64,000 nt of DNA, taken from Hybos culiciformis (Eukaryota > Arthropoda > Insecta > Diptera > Hybotidae). Both the position numbers and the translations under genes were made by a program. Location: assembly GCA_964007475.1 (NCBI GenBank), contig OZ023273.1, forward strand, positions 103,414,485 to 103,478,484. Reading direction: 5' to 3'. The notes below the pieces were generated by a model. That model had not been told where the DNA came from and did not search any database. It was given only the letters and a program-made list of their open reading frames with translations. Numbering within the stretch: position 1 is the stretch's first letter; each line of letters starts with the position of its first letter. Positions 32,320 to 43,192 of this stretch are shown piece after piece.

Positions 32320-34869
32320 TTAGTTTTCGAAATTATCGTAAGGTTCATACATAAAATAAAAAAGATTATCGGAATTATTTTTAAAAAATAAGACTGGTTC
32401 TTTGCATATAATATTTTCATATGCAATTAAACAATATTTATTATTTACATTGTTAAAATCATCTGTTTCATGATATAAACCAGAATCTGCGTCATAAAAA
32501 ATGTTGGTAACTTGTCCAAAAAAATGTAGATCCTCAAAATCTGTATTAATATATATTTCTTCTACTTTTAATATTGTATAAGTGTTAAAAAGGGTCTTGT
32601 TTACACATAGAAACATATCAGTTTTGTATAAAATACCTCTAAATTTGGCTTCTAAAGCAATAAAAGAGATACATTTAATATCAGCAAAATTCGAAAGTTT
32701 ACTTAAGTTTCCAGAATCAAATTCAGCAGCTTTATCAGCCTCTACTCTTTTTGAAAATAAAGTATTCGAAGTACTGTTCAAAATTTGTAAAAGTTGATGC
32801 TTGTTGGACAATGAATAAAGCACATTTTTGTAATTTGGACTATGTCTTATAACATTTTTAAAATAACGATGTTTACTCTCAAATCTTAAGGTCCACAAAT
32901 GCCGAAGTGGACCAAAACATTTGATTAAGAAAGTATAGTGTGTTAGGAAATGATGTTTAGGCTTCAATTTATGATTTGGGAACAAACTTTGGCGATATTC
33001 AAGATATTCGTCAATGATATTTTTGAGTATTGCAATTTGATACGTGGAAATTTTGAATGAAACCACAATAGAAACAACTTTCCGTAATAGTAAAATTAAT
33101 TTCCAAACACCTAAGTCTTTCAAAATATTCTTTTTTTTATATAAAGCAAAAGGTAAAATCAGTAAAACATACCAATTTTCAGAAGCATTTCCTGATAATT
33201 TTTCCCCTTTTTTTAATTCCGGAAATAATTCAGAATTTCTATTGACGAATTTGACTTTTTTAAGCTCGGTGTTAATGTATTCGAAACTGAAAATTTTTTT
33301 TTTAACCAGATCATTTAAATATAATTGTAAGTCGTACTGTACTATTCCCTCAAACAGATCATGACCCAAACAAGGCGGCATTCCTGGATTACAAATATGA
33401 AAATATTTAAGATTATTCAGAACAGATTCCTCCTTCACACCTTTAAAGGAATCACCATTGACTGAAGCCATCTCAACATCAAAGCTATGTATTAAGGGAT
33501 TCCTTAATGTAGACTTATCTGATGTGACCGTAAATTTATTAATGTAACAAAAACGGCAGAAATATGAATTAGTATTAAAAGATTCAATGAAACCTCCCAC
33601 CTGATGTGACCCTAAATTATCACCACTAATTGCTATTAATGAGCCTTTTATTACATGGTTATTTATAGTGATTCCTTCATTTTCAAGTATAGCAATATCG
33701 TCACAAATTTTTTTTAAAAATTTTGAAAAACCAAAATGCTTAGCTTGTTTTTCAAAGCACAGCCCTACTAAAAGTATGTGATCTGTTTGAGTTCGGTGCC
33801 ATGGTCGCAAATTGCCCAGTGTCATGTAAATGCCAATAACTTTTTTTTTAACACGGGAAGAACCAAGCGGATTGCAAACTTCAAAAGAATCTTGGTATAG
33901 TATAATTTTGAGACTATTTGGATTGTTCCGGAAAAACTGGTTTTGCTTATAAACTTTTCCGTCAAAAATATCCTCGTAACAATCTTTTCTTGTCTCTACG
34001 TTCTCAGAAAAACATTCGGTGAAAACATTTTTATTTCGTAAGAGAGTCTTAAGAGTTTCTAAAATAGGTACATAATAAAGGAAACAGGGTTTCTCCTTAA
34101 TAGTTCCTAATTCAACAGGAATTGGTTCTACGAAATAAAAATCTTTTTTATAAAACTGTTTGCGTTTGTATGTAGTGCTTAATGGACCTGTTCCCAACTC
34201 GTGAGATTTGATAAAAAAATTATTGGAATTTGAATTCAATTTTTCAACATCTCGTATTCCTTTGATGAGAAGGTCAAGAGTTTTGTCCGAAAGAAAATGT
34301 TTTGACTGCAATGTAATATATAAGTTAGAAAGAAGGATTAAGCTAAGTTTTTCGTTACTTTCGCAGAACAAACTTTCTTCCCCAGTATATTCCGTTGCTA
34401 GTTCGAAGATATCGTTTGAACGATTCTCAGAGGAGCAGGTGTCTATTGTTTTAGTATAAGTATTTTCATAATGATTTCTATAAAAATGAGTTCTCAAATT
34501 AACAAATTTTTTAAATATTTTTTCTGATTTACAAACATTTTTAAAAGGACACTTTGTTTCAAGCCCGTTTCTTACATGGTCTAAGAAATGAATTTTAAAT
34601 TTTTTTTCATTATTTATTTCATAAATGCAAGCACTGACAGGGCAAGTGAAAGTAATTTCCCCACGAACAGGGTTCTGAGTAAGACTACCTATACTATGTG
34701 ATCTATAGTTATGCAAATAAAAATTTTTATAAAGCTTGAGCTCCCGATTACAATTATTGTGTTTACATACGTAAATTGCAGATTTCTGGTTTCTATGATA
34801 ATACTGATGACTATTGTAAGTTAAAAGAGAGTTAAAGTATTGATTACAATTAATACATTTGATTGACAT
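32320..34869 (-). CDS. CACTA/EnSpm-type transposase-like protein with four C2H2 fingers (849 aa)
   Basis: A single uninterrupted frame. Four zinc fingers open the protein: C5/C8/H21/H25, C35/C40/H53/H58, C76/C81/H94/H98 and C107/C113/H128/H133. These are probably DNA-binding. The core has an ordered set of motifs seen in a widespread animal transposase-like family related to plant Tnp2: YQDSFEVCNPLGSS (Asp327), IYMTLGNL with a WHRTQ loop, SGDNLGSHQVGGF (Asp417), FCRFC (438-441), LGHDLFEG (His503-Glu507), KPKHHFLTHY and RFESKHRYFKN (Glu664). Asp327, Asp417 and one of Glu507 or Glu664 are candidate catalytic residues, by inference only. The gene lies between CACTG terminal repeats with a 2-bp target duplication. 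No stops or frameshifts are seen, so the protein may be functional. Confidence 0.75.
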   Translation of the reverse strand: MSIKCINCNQYFNSLLTYNSHQYYHRNQKSAIYVCKHNNCNRELKLYKNFYLHNYRSHSIGSLTQNPVRGEITFTCPVSACIYEINNEKKFKIHFLDHVRNGLETKCPFKNVCKSEKIFKKFVNLRTHFYRNHYENTYTKTIDTCSSENRSNDIFELATEYTGEESLFCESNEKLSLILLSNLYITLQSKHFLSDKTLDLLIKGIRDVEKLNSNSNNFFIKSHELGTGPLSTTYKRKQFYKKDFYFVEPIPVELGTIKEKPCFLYYVPILETLKTLLRNKNVFTECFSENVETRKDCYEDIFDGKVYKQNQFFRNNPNSLKIILYQDSFEVCNPLGSSRVKKKVIGIYMTLGNLRPWHRTQTDHILLVGLCFEKQAKHFGFSKFLKKICDDIAILENEGITINNHVIKGSLIAISGDNLGSHQVGGFIESFNTNSYFCRFCYINKFTVTSDKSTLRNPLIHSFDVEMASVNGDSFKGVKEESVLNNLKYFHICNPGMPPCLGHDLFEGIVQYDLQLYLNDLVKKKIFSFEYINTELKKVKFVNRNSELFPELKKGEKLSGNASENWYVLLILPFALYKKKNILKDLGVWKLILLLRKVVSIVVSFKISTYQIAILKNIIDEYLEYRQSLFPNHKLKPKHHFLTHYTFLIKCFGPLRHLWTLRFESKHRYFKNVIRHSPNYKNVLYSLSNKHQLLQILNSTSNTLFSKRVEADKAAEFDSGNLSKLSNFADIKCISFIALEAKFRGILYKTDMFLCVNKTLFNTYTILKVEEIYINTDFEDLHFFGQVTNIFYDADSGLYHETDDFNNVNNKYCLIAYENIICKEPVLFFKNNSDNLFYFMYEPYDNFEN

Positions 34870-35420
34870 GTTAAATAAATGTTAGTTATAAATTCTTACA
34901 ATTTTAATTAATTTTAATTGTAGTTAACTAAACAATTATTGCTATTAAGTAAATCTAAGTAAAAAATTATTTCGATGTTGATGGAAAATACGGAGCCTGA
35001 AATAAATACATCATTATGAGTAATTTATAATTTTCTTTGTTAAAATTGAAACAAAATCTAGTAGTGTCACATTTTATTCGAAACTAACCATAGATTAAAG
35101 TTCAAACGAAATCATCTATCACCAAAATTTTATACAGAATTTTCAAAAATTAGGTTCAGATGAAACAAAAAATATAATTATAATTTGTTTTTTAAATTTT
35201 ATAAAAATATTACCAGTTGATGTGCTTGTTTCTCTTTTAATTGAAGAAAGTACCAATTTATTGAATTAATCCAATTTCTAGTTCAACACCAATTAATTCA
35301 ATACATGCAATAAGAAGTACACCAATTAATTTACTGTTTTTATTTTATTTTATATAAAGTAGAACTTTAAATATGCGGTAAAATCTGAAATTTAAATTAT
35401 TATTAATAGTATATTACAAC
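34870..35420. other. Region upstream of the transposase gene
   Basis: A+T-rich with no clear core promoter. It presumably contains the promoter for the 849-aa gene, but no specific element can be supported. Confidence 0.4.
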
Positions 35421-35593
35421 ACATGTTAAGAAAATTTGTTATTACAACGAGTTGTGTATACACAAAAACACATAGACACGAGTCAATACTTATATCACGA
35501 GACCGTTAGGTCGAGTGATATAATATTGACAACAGTGTATGTGTTTTTGTGTATATACACAACGAGCTGTATAACAAATTTTATTAACATGTT
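35421..35593. repeat. Long near-perfect hairpin, about 173 bases
   Basis: ACATGTTAA...TTTGTTAT...GTTGTGTATACAC and TATCAC on the left are mirrored by GTGATATAAT, GTGTATATACACAAC, ATAACAAATTTT and TTAACATG on the right. The apex is GAGACCGTTAGGTCGA. It is a folded-back element or MITE nested in the 20-kb transposon. Confidence 0.75.
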
Positions 35594-35803
35594 TTGTATA
35601 CTGTTTTAATGTGAGGTAGTGAGGTAGTTGCAATCAATACATTTGCAATGCAAAAAAAAAATTAAAGTTCAAAATGAAGAAAGTAAATATAATTTACTTA
35701 ATACGGAGAATGTAAATAAAATTTACTTAATTAAATAATTACATGTGTATTGACGCATGTAATATACCATTTACCGAGCTAAATCTGCGATTGTAAATAC
35801 AAC

Positions 35804-36026
35804 CATAGATTAAGAATTCACAAAGATGGTTAGCTTCATACAATATTATTTTTGGTATTTTTATGTGAATGTGTTAGTAAAGCAAAATAAAATACGTGAT
35901 AATTATCAATATATGAAAAGAATTTTATTTAGTTTTACTAACACCTTCACACAAAAATACCAAAAATGCTGGAAAAAATGTTGTATCAAGCTAACCAACC
36001 ATCTTTGTGTATTCTTAATCTATGAT
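35804..36026. repeat. Inverted repeat, about 220 bases
   Basis: CATAGATTAAGAATTCACAAAGATGGTTAGCTT at the left (positions 35804-35836) is mirrored by AAGCTAACC..ATCTTTGTGTATTCTTAATCTATG at the right. Inner pairs include ATTTTTGGTATTTTT, GTGTTAGTAAA and AAAATAAAAT. A short loop remains around 35895-35920. Confidence 0.75.
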
Positions 36027-36186
36027 ACAACTTACCGATCGCATGCACATTAAATATTTTTGTAAAGCCGACTGGGCATTTACACATAATTATTTTGAAG
36101 ACTTTTTTTTAAATATATACGTGAAAATGTGAAAGGAAATATTGTAGGAACATAAATTTACATTTTAAAAATTATTTTCGAAAGCT

Positions 36187-36480
36187 TAATGTAATTTCAC
36201 TATTTTGGCTCACACTAAATGGCTGGCTGGAATTCAAATCATTTTACTTTCAATTAGACAAACATTCAATTGAAAAAAATTATGGTCCAATACTAAGTTG
36301 AAATAAATAAAATACCTTAGGTACTTAGGTACATAGAAAAAATAAACTAGGTACAGGTATGAGTACATATGTTTCGTAAACCACGTTTTGTTTATCTATA
36401 TAGGTACCTAATATAATTTCAATTATTTTAATAATTTAAAAAAAATAAGTACTTACTTTACTGTGTTTAGGTATTTATTT
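36187..36480. repeat. Dispersed internal repeat B, copy 1
   Basis: It contains TAATTTCACTATTTTGGCT, AGACAAACATTCAATT, ATACTAAGTTGAAAT, AAACTAGGTACAGGTATG and CAAACCACGTT-like blocks. The same blocks recur at 36508-36640, 42000-42208 and 42768-42905, all inside the 20-kb transposon. Confidence 0.65.
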
Positions 36481-36507
36481 TCGCCAACCAGGTTTAATTT
36501 TTTACAT

Positions 36508-36640
36508 AGACAATGTAATTTCACTATTTTGGCTCACACTAAATGGCTGGAACAACTACAACAAATGAAAGCATTTTAATTTCAAAGCATTTACTTTCTA
36601 TCAGACAAACATTCAATTAAAAAAAATTTATGGTAAAATA
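36508..36640. repeat. Dispersed internal repeat B, copy 2 (partial)
   Basis: It shares GTAATTTCACTATTTTGGCT, CACACTAAATGGCTGG and CAGACAAACATTCAATT with copy 1, about 320 bases away in the same orientation. Confidence 0.65.
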
Positions 36641-37164
36641 ATTATTGTAAAATAATTCTCTAATTTTGAATCAAAAAATTTAATTCATTTTCTATTTTAT
36701 TTACATGTGACTAAGTTTACTGGAATATCTGAGAATACTTCTAAATTTTATAACTATACAATACAAAATTCATATAATATAAATGTTCGTATGTATATAC
36801 AGAACATAAATTATAAATACACGTACATACATATTGTAATGTATATTATAGATAATCAAGAATATATAAATTTACTTTAAGAAATTTTTTCCAGGTACTA
36901 AAGATAGCTGACGCGAAACATTTGTCCTTTCATTCTCCACCCACAACTCCAACAAAATAGGCAAAACGTTGTTATGTACATGCGTTTCAAAATAATTTCT
37001 ATTTCATGCATTTGAATCCTTACAATTTTCAAAGGATATTGTAATAAAGGATATGCACAAAATATACTTATTTTGCATAAAAACAGAAAGTATAAATGAA
37101 CTAAAATCTGTAAAATTATAATAAAAATTAAAAGATATGTAGGTACACAAGATTTGCAAATATC

Positions 37165-37412
37165 TAAAAAAAAAAACACACGAAGCAGTCATAGGAACTG
37201 CCGAAAGAAGTTTATACTTAAAGCTTTAAACTATGAAATAACAATGACTACAAATAATGGACTGCTTTTGGACTGCTGGACTGATTTTTATTTTAATTTA
37301 CATTTTGTACTGAGCAGCCCATCATTTATAGCTACTGTTATTTCATAGTTTAAAGCTTTAAGTATAAACTTCTTTCGGCAGTTCCTATGACTGCTTCGTG
37401 TGTTTTTTTTTA
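37165..37412. mobile_element. MITE with about 70-bp perfect inverted ends
   Basis: CACACGAAGCAGTCATAGG and the following 50 bases are repeated exactly in inverse at 37340-37402, around a unique loop of about 95 bases. A-run and T-run flank the two ends. There is no clear target duplication. Confidence 0.7.
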
Positions 37413-37415
37413 TAT

Positions 37416-38400
37416 TTTGAGCCAGGACGACTCTAAAAGTAGCTAGCTACCCAAAACTTTTGGGCAGGTAATCTTTATTTCGCTACGTATTTAAAAAACA
37501 TTTTTTTTTGCATATTTAAAGCAGGGAAGACCCTAACCATAGCTCCCTCCAAAATTTTTGGTCAGGCAATTCCACCCTCACTTCCGCCCTCACTTCCGCC
37601 CTCACTTCCGCCCTCACTTCCGCCCTCACTTCCGCCCTCACTTCCGCCCTCACTTCCGCCCTCACTTCCGCCCGCACTTCCGCCCTCACTTCCGCCCTCA
37701 CTTCCGCCCTCACTTCCGCCCTCACTTCCGCCCTCACTTCCGCCCTCACTTCCGCCCTCACTTCCGCCCTCACTTCCGCCCTCACTTCCGCCCTCACTTC
37801 CGCCCTCACTTCCAACCTCACTTCCGCCCTCACTTCCGCCCTCAAACCGCCCTCACTTCGGCCCTCACTTCTGCCCTCACTTCCGCCCTCACTTCCGCCC
37901 TCACTTCCGCCCTCACTTCCGCCCTCACTTCCGCCCTCACTTCCTCCCTCACTTCCTCCCTCACTTCCGCCCTAACTTCCGCCCTCACTTCCGCCCTAAC
38001 TTCCGCCCTAACTTCCGCCCTAACTTCTGTCCTCCGTTCCGCCCTCCCTTCCGTCCTCCCTTCCGCCCTCCCTTCCGACCTCACTGCCGCCCTCTCTTCA
38101 GCCCTTACTGCCGCCCTCTCTTCAGCCCTTACTGCCGCCCTCACTTCCTTCCTTTTTTTTGGGCAGATAATCTTTATTTCTCACCCGAGCTACCTATTTT
38201 GAAAAAAAAAATTATTTTGGTATATTTTGAGGCGGGAAGACTCTAACTGTAGCTCCGTATCCAAAATTTTTGGTCAGGTAAAGACCGGAGGAAAAAATTT
38301 TTTTTAACATATTTTGAGCCGGCACGACCTAACCGTAGGTCCCTGCCCAAAAAATTTTCGGCAGGTAATCTTTATTTCACCGGACCTACCTATTTTGAAA
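37416..38400. repeat. Tandem repeat, GACTCTAA...CCAAAATTTTTGG...CAGGTAATCTTTATTTC units
   Basis: About four diverged units of 100-150 bases recur (near 37420, 37520, 38160-38280 and 38310-38390), with a 12-bp minisatellite expanded inside one of them. Confidence 0.65.
37572..38150. repeat. 12-bp minisatellite, CCGCCCTCACTT, about 48 copies
   Basis: Nearly perfect copies at the start, more variable toward the 3' end (CTTCTGCC, CTCCCTTCCG, CTTACTGCCG). The reading frames it creates (HFRP repeats, AVRAEVR repeats, ALTS repeats) are by-products of a period divisible by three and are not counted as genes. Strong C/T versus G/A strand asymmetry. Confidence 0.95.
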
Positions 38401-38404
38401 AATA

Positions 38405-38640
38405 AATTTTAGTTGTTAAATAATTTGTAAACGAAAGATTTTTAAAAAATAATTTGAATTTAAATTTTCCGCGCCAAATTATTTTGTTTTTATAAATGAC
38501 AAATGATTATTGAACTACCTAATTTGAAAAAAAATTTAAATTTTAAAAAATTTGTAAACGAAAGATTTTTAAAAATAATTTGAATTTAAATTTTTCGCGC
38601 CAAATTATTTTGTTTTTATAAATAACAAATGATTATTGAG
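38405..38640. repeat. Tandem duplication, unit about 120 bp
   Basis: 'tttgtaaacgaaagatttttaaaa', 'aatttgaatttaaatttt' and 'cgcgccaaattattttgttttt' (with the following 'aacaaatgattattga') occur twice in the same order. Confidence 0.85.
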
Positions 38641-41600
38641 TTGACTCATTTTTTTTGAGTATTCAAACGGTACAGCATGTCGTTTTTTTTTTTAACTCAA
38701 ATTCGAATGAGTAAAAAAATTTTTACCTCCTACAGAATTACTCATTTATATCATACACCGCGCCTAAAGAAGTATAAACTTCAAAAATCGCGGATAAAAA
38801 AGTTTAGAATAAGGGTCAACAAATGAAGGAAAAATTTCGTGTTTTTGATATGTGATATGACACCTCAAAATATACAAGGTTCACAAAAGCGTAAACAATT
38901 GAAAATAATACCCAACTACAAGTGCAATATTAACGACAAAAAACATTTTATTTTCTTTATTTTACATCATTTTATAAATTTTTTTTATTAAATTTTTTAA
39001 AAGAAAACTTTGAAAAACTTTTCCATATATGAAAACGATAAAATCCTGTTGAAGAATTTTTATATGGAAAAGACTGACAATTTAAGGAAAATGCGAATAG
39101 GAGTCTTTTCTTTTAAACTTTGACTGACATTTTCATAAAGTAACCCAAATTTTTGATCATTTTATTATGGTAACAACTAATTCAATTAAAAAACAATTGT
39201 AAAGAAAATTTGGGTACTGTAATATTCATAAGCTTTCTAGTAAAAGTTATTTTTAATAGATTTATGCGCATATACATTTTAAGTGAAATCCAATCACTAA
39301 CTAAGAGCAATGGATTTAAAGAAAAAAAAAGAAGATAAGTATTGAAGCGAAAATACAAAAGAAACTTTTTTTTTTTTACATATAAATACATCAGATAAAA
39401 ATAAAAACACTAATTAGTTCCCTTAAAAATAAACTGATTACAAAAACAAAAAAAATATAGGTATATATAAATGGATTGAAAAGATATTTTTCGCATATTT
39501 TACGAAGCCATTAAGATTTTCATGTTTTTATTTTTTTATAATTAAAAAATATATAATATAAAAAACTACATTTGAGAATTATTATTCGCTTCGATTACAC
39601 ACCACTGACACTTACTGGTCTTAAATAACTTGATCCAGAACGCCTACAGATTTTTTTTTTATTTCGATTTATATATAGTCAACTATACTCATTGGTAACT
39701 ACGTATGAATGATTCTGAAAAAAAAAAAAAAATACTATCCAGAAATCATCAGCCAAGAAAGAAGAAAATTAATAAAAAATGTTCATATTTGAAGAGAATG
39801 TTTTAAATTATGTATAGATTTACAATATATACGGCTAAAACACTTTTGAGCTTATTTCCATATATCTTAATCTGATGATTTTGATACGATCGAGTTAGTT
39901 GTTTTGATAAGATTAAATTTTTGAAATAAAGAAGCTAATTCTAATTCGAATTTATTCCTTGAGAAGTCACTAACTCAATATTTTTACTTTTAAATTTTAA
40001 TATTAAAAAATATAGAACAAGTCTTGAAGAAAAGTGAGTTCGCAACCACAAGTTAATATGGGGACTCCACAAAAATACGAAATTATTTTAACAGGAAATC
40101 TTACTGCTAATCCAATACTAAGCTAGCGACATGAAAGATATAAATCAAAGCTCTATTGCGTGCGTTGACATTGCCTGATTAATTAACTGACTGACTGACT
40201 AACCGACTGACAATTAAAAGATACATGAACAAATATGTATAATACAAAAAAGTAATATAAAAGAAAATATAATTTATAAGTAGTGACAATATTTTGCTCC
40301 AATCATATTTTTTAAAATTATGATTTTTTTTTTATTAAAAAAAAAAAATATTTACAATGGCAACCAGAATCCATTTATTGGAAGCCGCTTTGTACAGAAC
40401 ATTATTTGGTTGGGTGGAAAAAAGAGACATTATCAACACCTAGTGATCATTTAATTCCATTCGAAAGATTTTAAAATAATCTTATTTTATCTTTGCAAAT
40501 AAAATTTTAATGCATAATATCTTTAAATAAAAAATAATAAATATTATCATATTAAAAGAATATAGATTGAATTAATTGATGATTTGGTGAATTATCTCCA
40601 TTTTTGGGACATGAATTCGATCATTGCAGAAAGTGATAAAAAATTAAAATTTAAAAATGAGCACATTACACTGGAATCGTACATTCCACGGCATTCCTGC
40701 TGTACCATTATGTGGTAAACTGGAAATGCTATCGTTGCTAAACTACAATATCTAATGACTGGTTCTATGTTTTTATTGTAAAATTTTCATTCCTTATAGC
40801 AGGAAAAATGAACCATAACTAATGTGTAACGTACCTCGAGTTGTTTTCTTCGTTTTTACATATACATTCTGTTTAGATTCTGTTTCAAGTACATACAAAT
40901 GTATAGGTTCCAGAGTTTTTCATTTTGATTTAGGTTTTTGATTTCAAAAATAAAACTTGTGTTATTGTGGCTATTATATAAATTTAATATTGTTAAAAAA
41001 AAATTTCCCACAATTAAAATCAATTTCCAAGCTATTCATAATCGTAATAGCTTAAAAAAAAATTGGTTTTAAAAGGTTAACAATAACCACAAAATATCAA
41101 CTTCCTCAGAGTTTTTTCTGTTGTTTTTGTTTTTGATCGCAACATATGAGAGAATATAACAGAAAAATAATTTTCTAACAATAAAGATACGGAAAAAATA
41201 AGTCATGCAATCTTCTAATATCAAAACACTATTTAACTGTGTAAAATATAAATGTATATATATATATAAATAATATAGTTTCAAATCACTTTATCCTCCA
41301 ACATATCTTAGATAATATTTATAATTAATATATCAATTTTGTCACAAATGGAAGAAAAGTTTCTGCTGTAAGTTTGTTTTTTATATACATAGTATAATAT
41401 AGAGTTATAGCACGTCTTCTCTTTATTAAAGTAATATATGAACCACAGTGATTGAAACCTCTGCGTTCAGTCACGAAAGAATTTCAATTTGAACAAAAAA
41501 ATTTGTTCCATTCGGTGCTTCGTTAGCCACCTGGAATTAAGTTAAATGTCTAAAAAAAATCATATTCATCCTCAGATCAAACAGTAGTAAGATGAAAATT

Positions 41601-41830
41601 TTTACTTATTAAAACAAAGAAAAGTCCTAAGTGATGAGTTGACTTAAAAAATTCTCACATTGTGTAATTTTTATAATCCATTTTCGAGGAAAAAATTAAG
41701 GTAAAACGATTTTTGCTCATAAATGTAAAATTAATTGAAATTTGAAGGCTTATAGAAGATTATTAAGAAAGATTCTTTATTCGTTTAATAAAAAGTTAAT
41801 TTTTCTGAAATTAGAAAAACACGCACAAAA
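38641..41830. other. A+T-rich interior of the 20-kb transposon, nothing firm
   Basis: No supported genes or large repeats. A short ACTG run lies at about 40178-40205. Confidence 0.5.
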
Positions 41831-41832
41831 AA

Positions 41833-41990
41833 AAATTCCATACAAAAATGTATGAAAACTTTGGGGGGCCCTATCTCCGAAACGGGGCCTTTGCCCCAAA
41901 AACTGATTTCAGTTTTGGGAGTTTGGGCACCGCCTCTACACCCCCTCCAAGTTTCAGCCCATTCTGAGTGGTTCACGTAAACTGCAGTAT
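41833..41990. mobile_element. Solo arm of the GCGTAA(C/G)TGCAG foldback family
   Basis: It matches the right arm of the elements at 42218-42758 and 44927-45371 (ATGTATGAAAACTTTGGGG, ATCTCCGAAACGGGGCCTTT, CCCCCTCCAAGTTTCAG, ACGTAAACTGCAG). The left arm is missing. Reading frames in all three copies are arm translations. Confidence 0.7.
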
Positions 41991-41999
41991 CGTCAAAAT

Positions 42000-42208
42000 A
42001 AACTAGGTACAGGTATGTGTATGTGTGGGAATTTATTTTCGCAAACCACGTTATATTTTATATATATACATATATATAATATAATTTCACTATTTTGGCT
42101 GGCTGGACTTCCAAGGATTATACTTTTAATCAGACAAACATTCAATTTAAAAAAAAAGGTCGAATACCTACTAAGTTGAAATTAAAAAAGTGAAATTATA
42201 AATACCTA
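42000..42208. repeat. Dispersed internal repeat B, copy 3
   Basis: It contains AAACTAGGTACAGGTATG, CAAACCACGTTATATTTTAT, AATTTCACTATTTTGGCTGG and CAGACAAACATTCAATTT in an order rotated relative to copy 1. It abuts the foldback element at 42218. Confidence 0.6.
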
Positions 42209-42217
42209 GGTACTTTG

Positions 42218-42758
42218 GCGTAACTGCAGTTTACGTGACCCACTCAGAATCGGTTGAAACTTGGAGGGGGGGTAGAGGCGGTGCCCAAACTTCCAAAACT
42301 GAAATCAGTTCTTGGGGCAAAGGCCCCGTTTTGGAGATAGGGCCCCCCAAAGTTTTCATACATTTTGTATGGGAAATTTTTTTTTTTGCCCGATTGGCCC
42401 AATTTTTGGGAAAAGGATAAAGGGGGTGTCCCAAAACAAGAGGGGGGGGGTGGGGGGCGGCGGGCGGGCGGTCTAGTGGTTGGTGGTTGGTGACCAACCA
42501 CCAGACCGCCCGCCCTCCGCCCCCCACCCCCCTCTTGTTTTGGGACACCCCCTACACTCTCTACAAAAAAATGGGGCAAATCGAGCAAAAAAAAAAAATT
42601 GCCCATACAAAATGTATGAAAACTTTGGGGGGCCGTATCTCCAAAACGGAGCCTTTGCCCCAAGAACTGATTTCAGTTTTGGAAGTTTGGGCACCGCCTC
42701 TACCCCCCCTCCAAGTTTCAGCCGATTCTGAGTAAGTCACGTAAACTGCAGTTTAGCC
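42218..42758. mobile_element. Foldback element, 9-bp duplication (GGTACTTTG)
   Basis: The ends are GCGTAACTGCAGTTTACGTG and, inverted, GGCTAAACTGCAGTTTACGTG. The flanks GGTACTTTG are identical on both sides. Arms of about 220-250 bases meet at an extremely GC-rich palindromic centre (GGGGGGGGTGGGG...CCCCACCCCCC, about 42440-42540). A 9-bp duplication suggests Mutator-like mobilisation. No coding content. Confidence 0.8.
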
Positions 42759-42767
42759 GGTACTTTG

Positions 42768-42905
42768 AAATAGAAAAAATAAACTAGTTATAGGTGTGTG
42801 TATAGATATGTTTCGCAAACCACGTTTTATTTTTCTAAATAGGTACCTTAGCTAATATAATTTCACTTTTTTGAATTATTTAAAAAAAAAATACTTACTT
42901 TAGCA
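42768..42905. repeat. Dispersed internal repeat B, copy 4 (partial)
   Basis: It contains 'aaactagttataggtgtg', 'cgcaaaccacgttttattttt', 'aggtacctta' and 'aatacttacttta', colinear with the second half of copy 1. Confidence 0.6.
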
Positions 42906-43054
42906 ACCAATCCAATGCAAATTAAATAATTTGCTTTTATTTATTGCAAAATTTAAATAAATTATTATTTTTTATTAATAGTTCTGTTCTTTTCTGATCT
43001 AATTTTAATCCAAATCCAATGACTTTTTTTTATTACACTTAACTAAGCACGTGC

Positions 43055-43142
43055 ACGTTCAATCTAATCGCGTTTGACAGTTTAACTGGGTCGAATTCTT
43101 TCTTGATTGCAACTGCTGAGCTGCAGCTGAGTAGTAACAATT
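43055..43142 (+). repeat. 75-bp direct repeat C, copy 1
   Basis: 'atcgcgtttgaca', 'gtttaactgggtcgaattct' and 'attgcaactgctgagctgcagctgag' recur nearly unchanged at 44512-44583. The two copies bracket the inverted repeat at 43193-43798 and a GATAACGACA-rich segment, so the whole 43055-44583 unit may be one composite element with direct ends. Confidence 0.7.
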
Positions 43143-43192
43143 TATGTACTAAACACAATTCACTTGTTTAAATGTCCAAATAGCGCCGCCAA

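Noticed and set aside
32582..34459. Plus-strand frames of 71-106 codons
   Set aside because: Shadows of the 849-codon minus-strand gene.
37572..38150. CRISPR-like array
   Set aside because: Contiguous 12-bp tandem units without spacers in an animal genome; a minisatellite.
37516..38202. Frames with HFRP, AVRAEVR and ALTS repeats
   Set aside because: Products of the 12-bp minisatellite, whose period keeps all six frames open.
42231..42735. Several overlapping Pro/Gly-rich frames (also at 44899-45357)
   Set aside because: Arms of a GC-rich foldback element; both strands are open in parallel and translations mirror each other.
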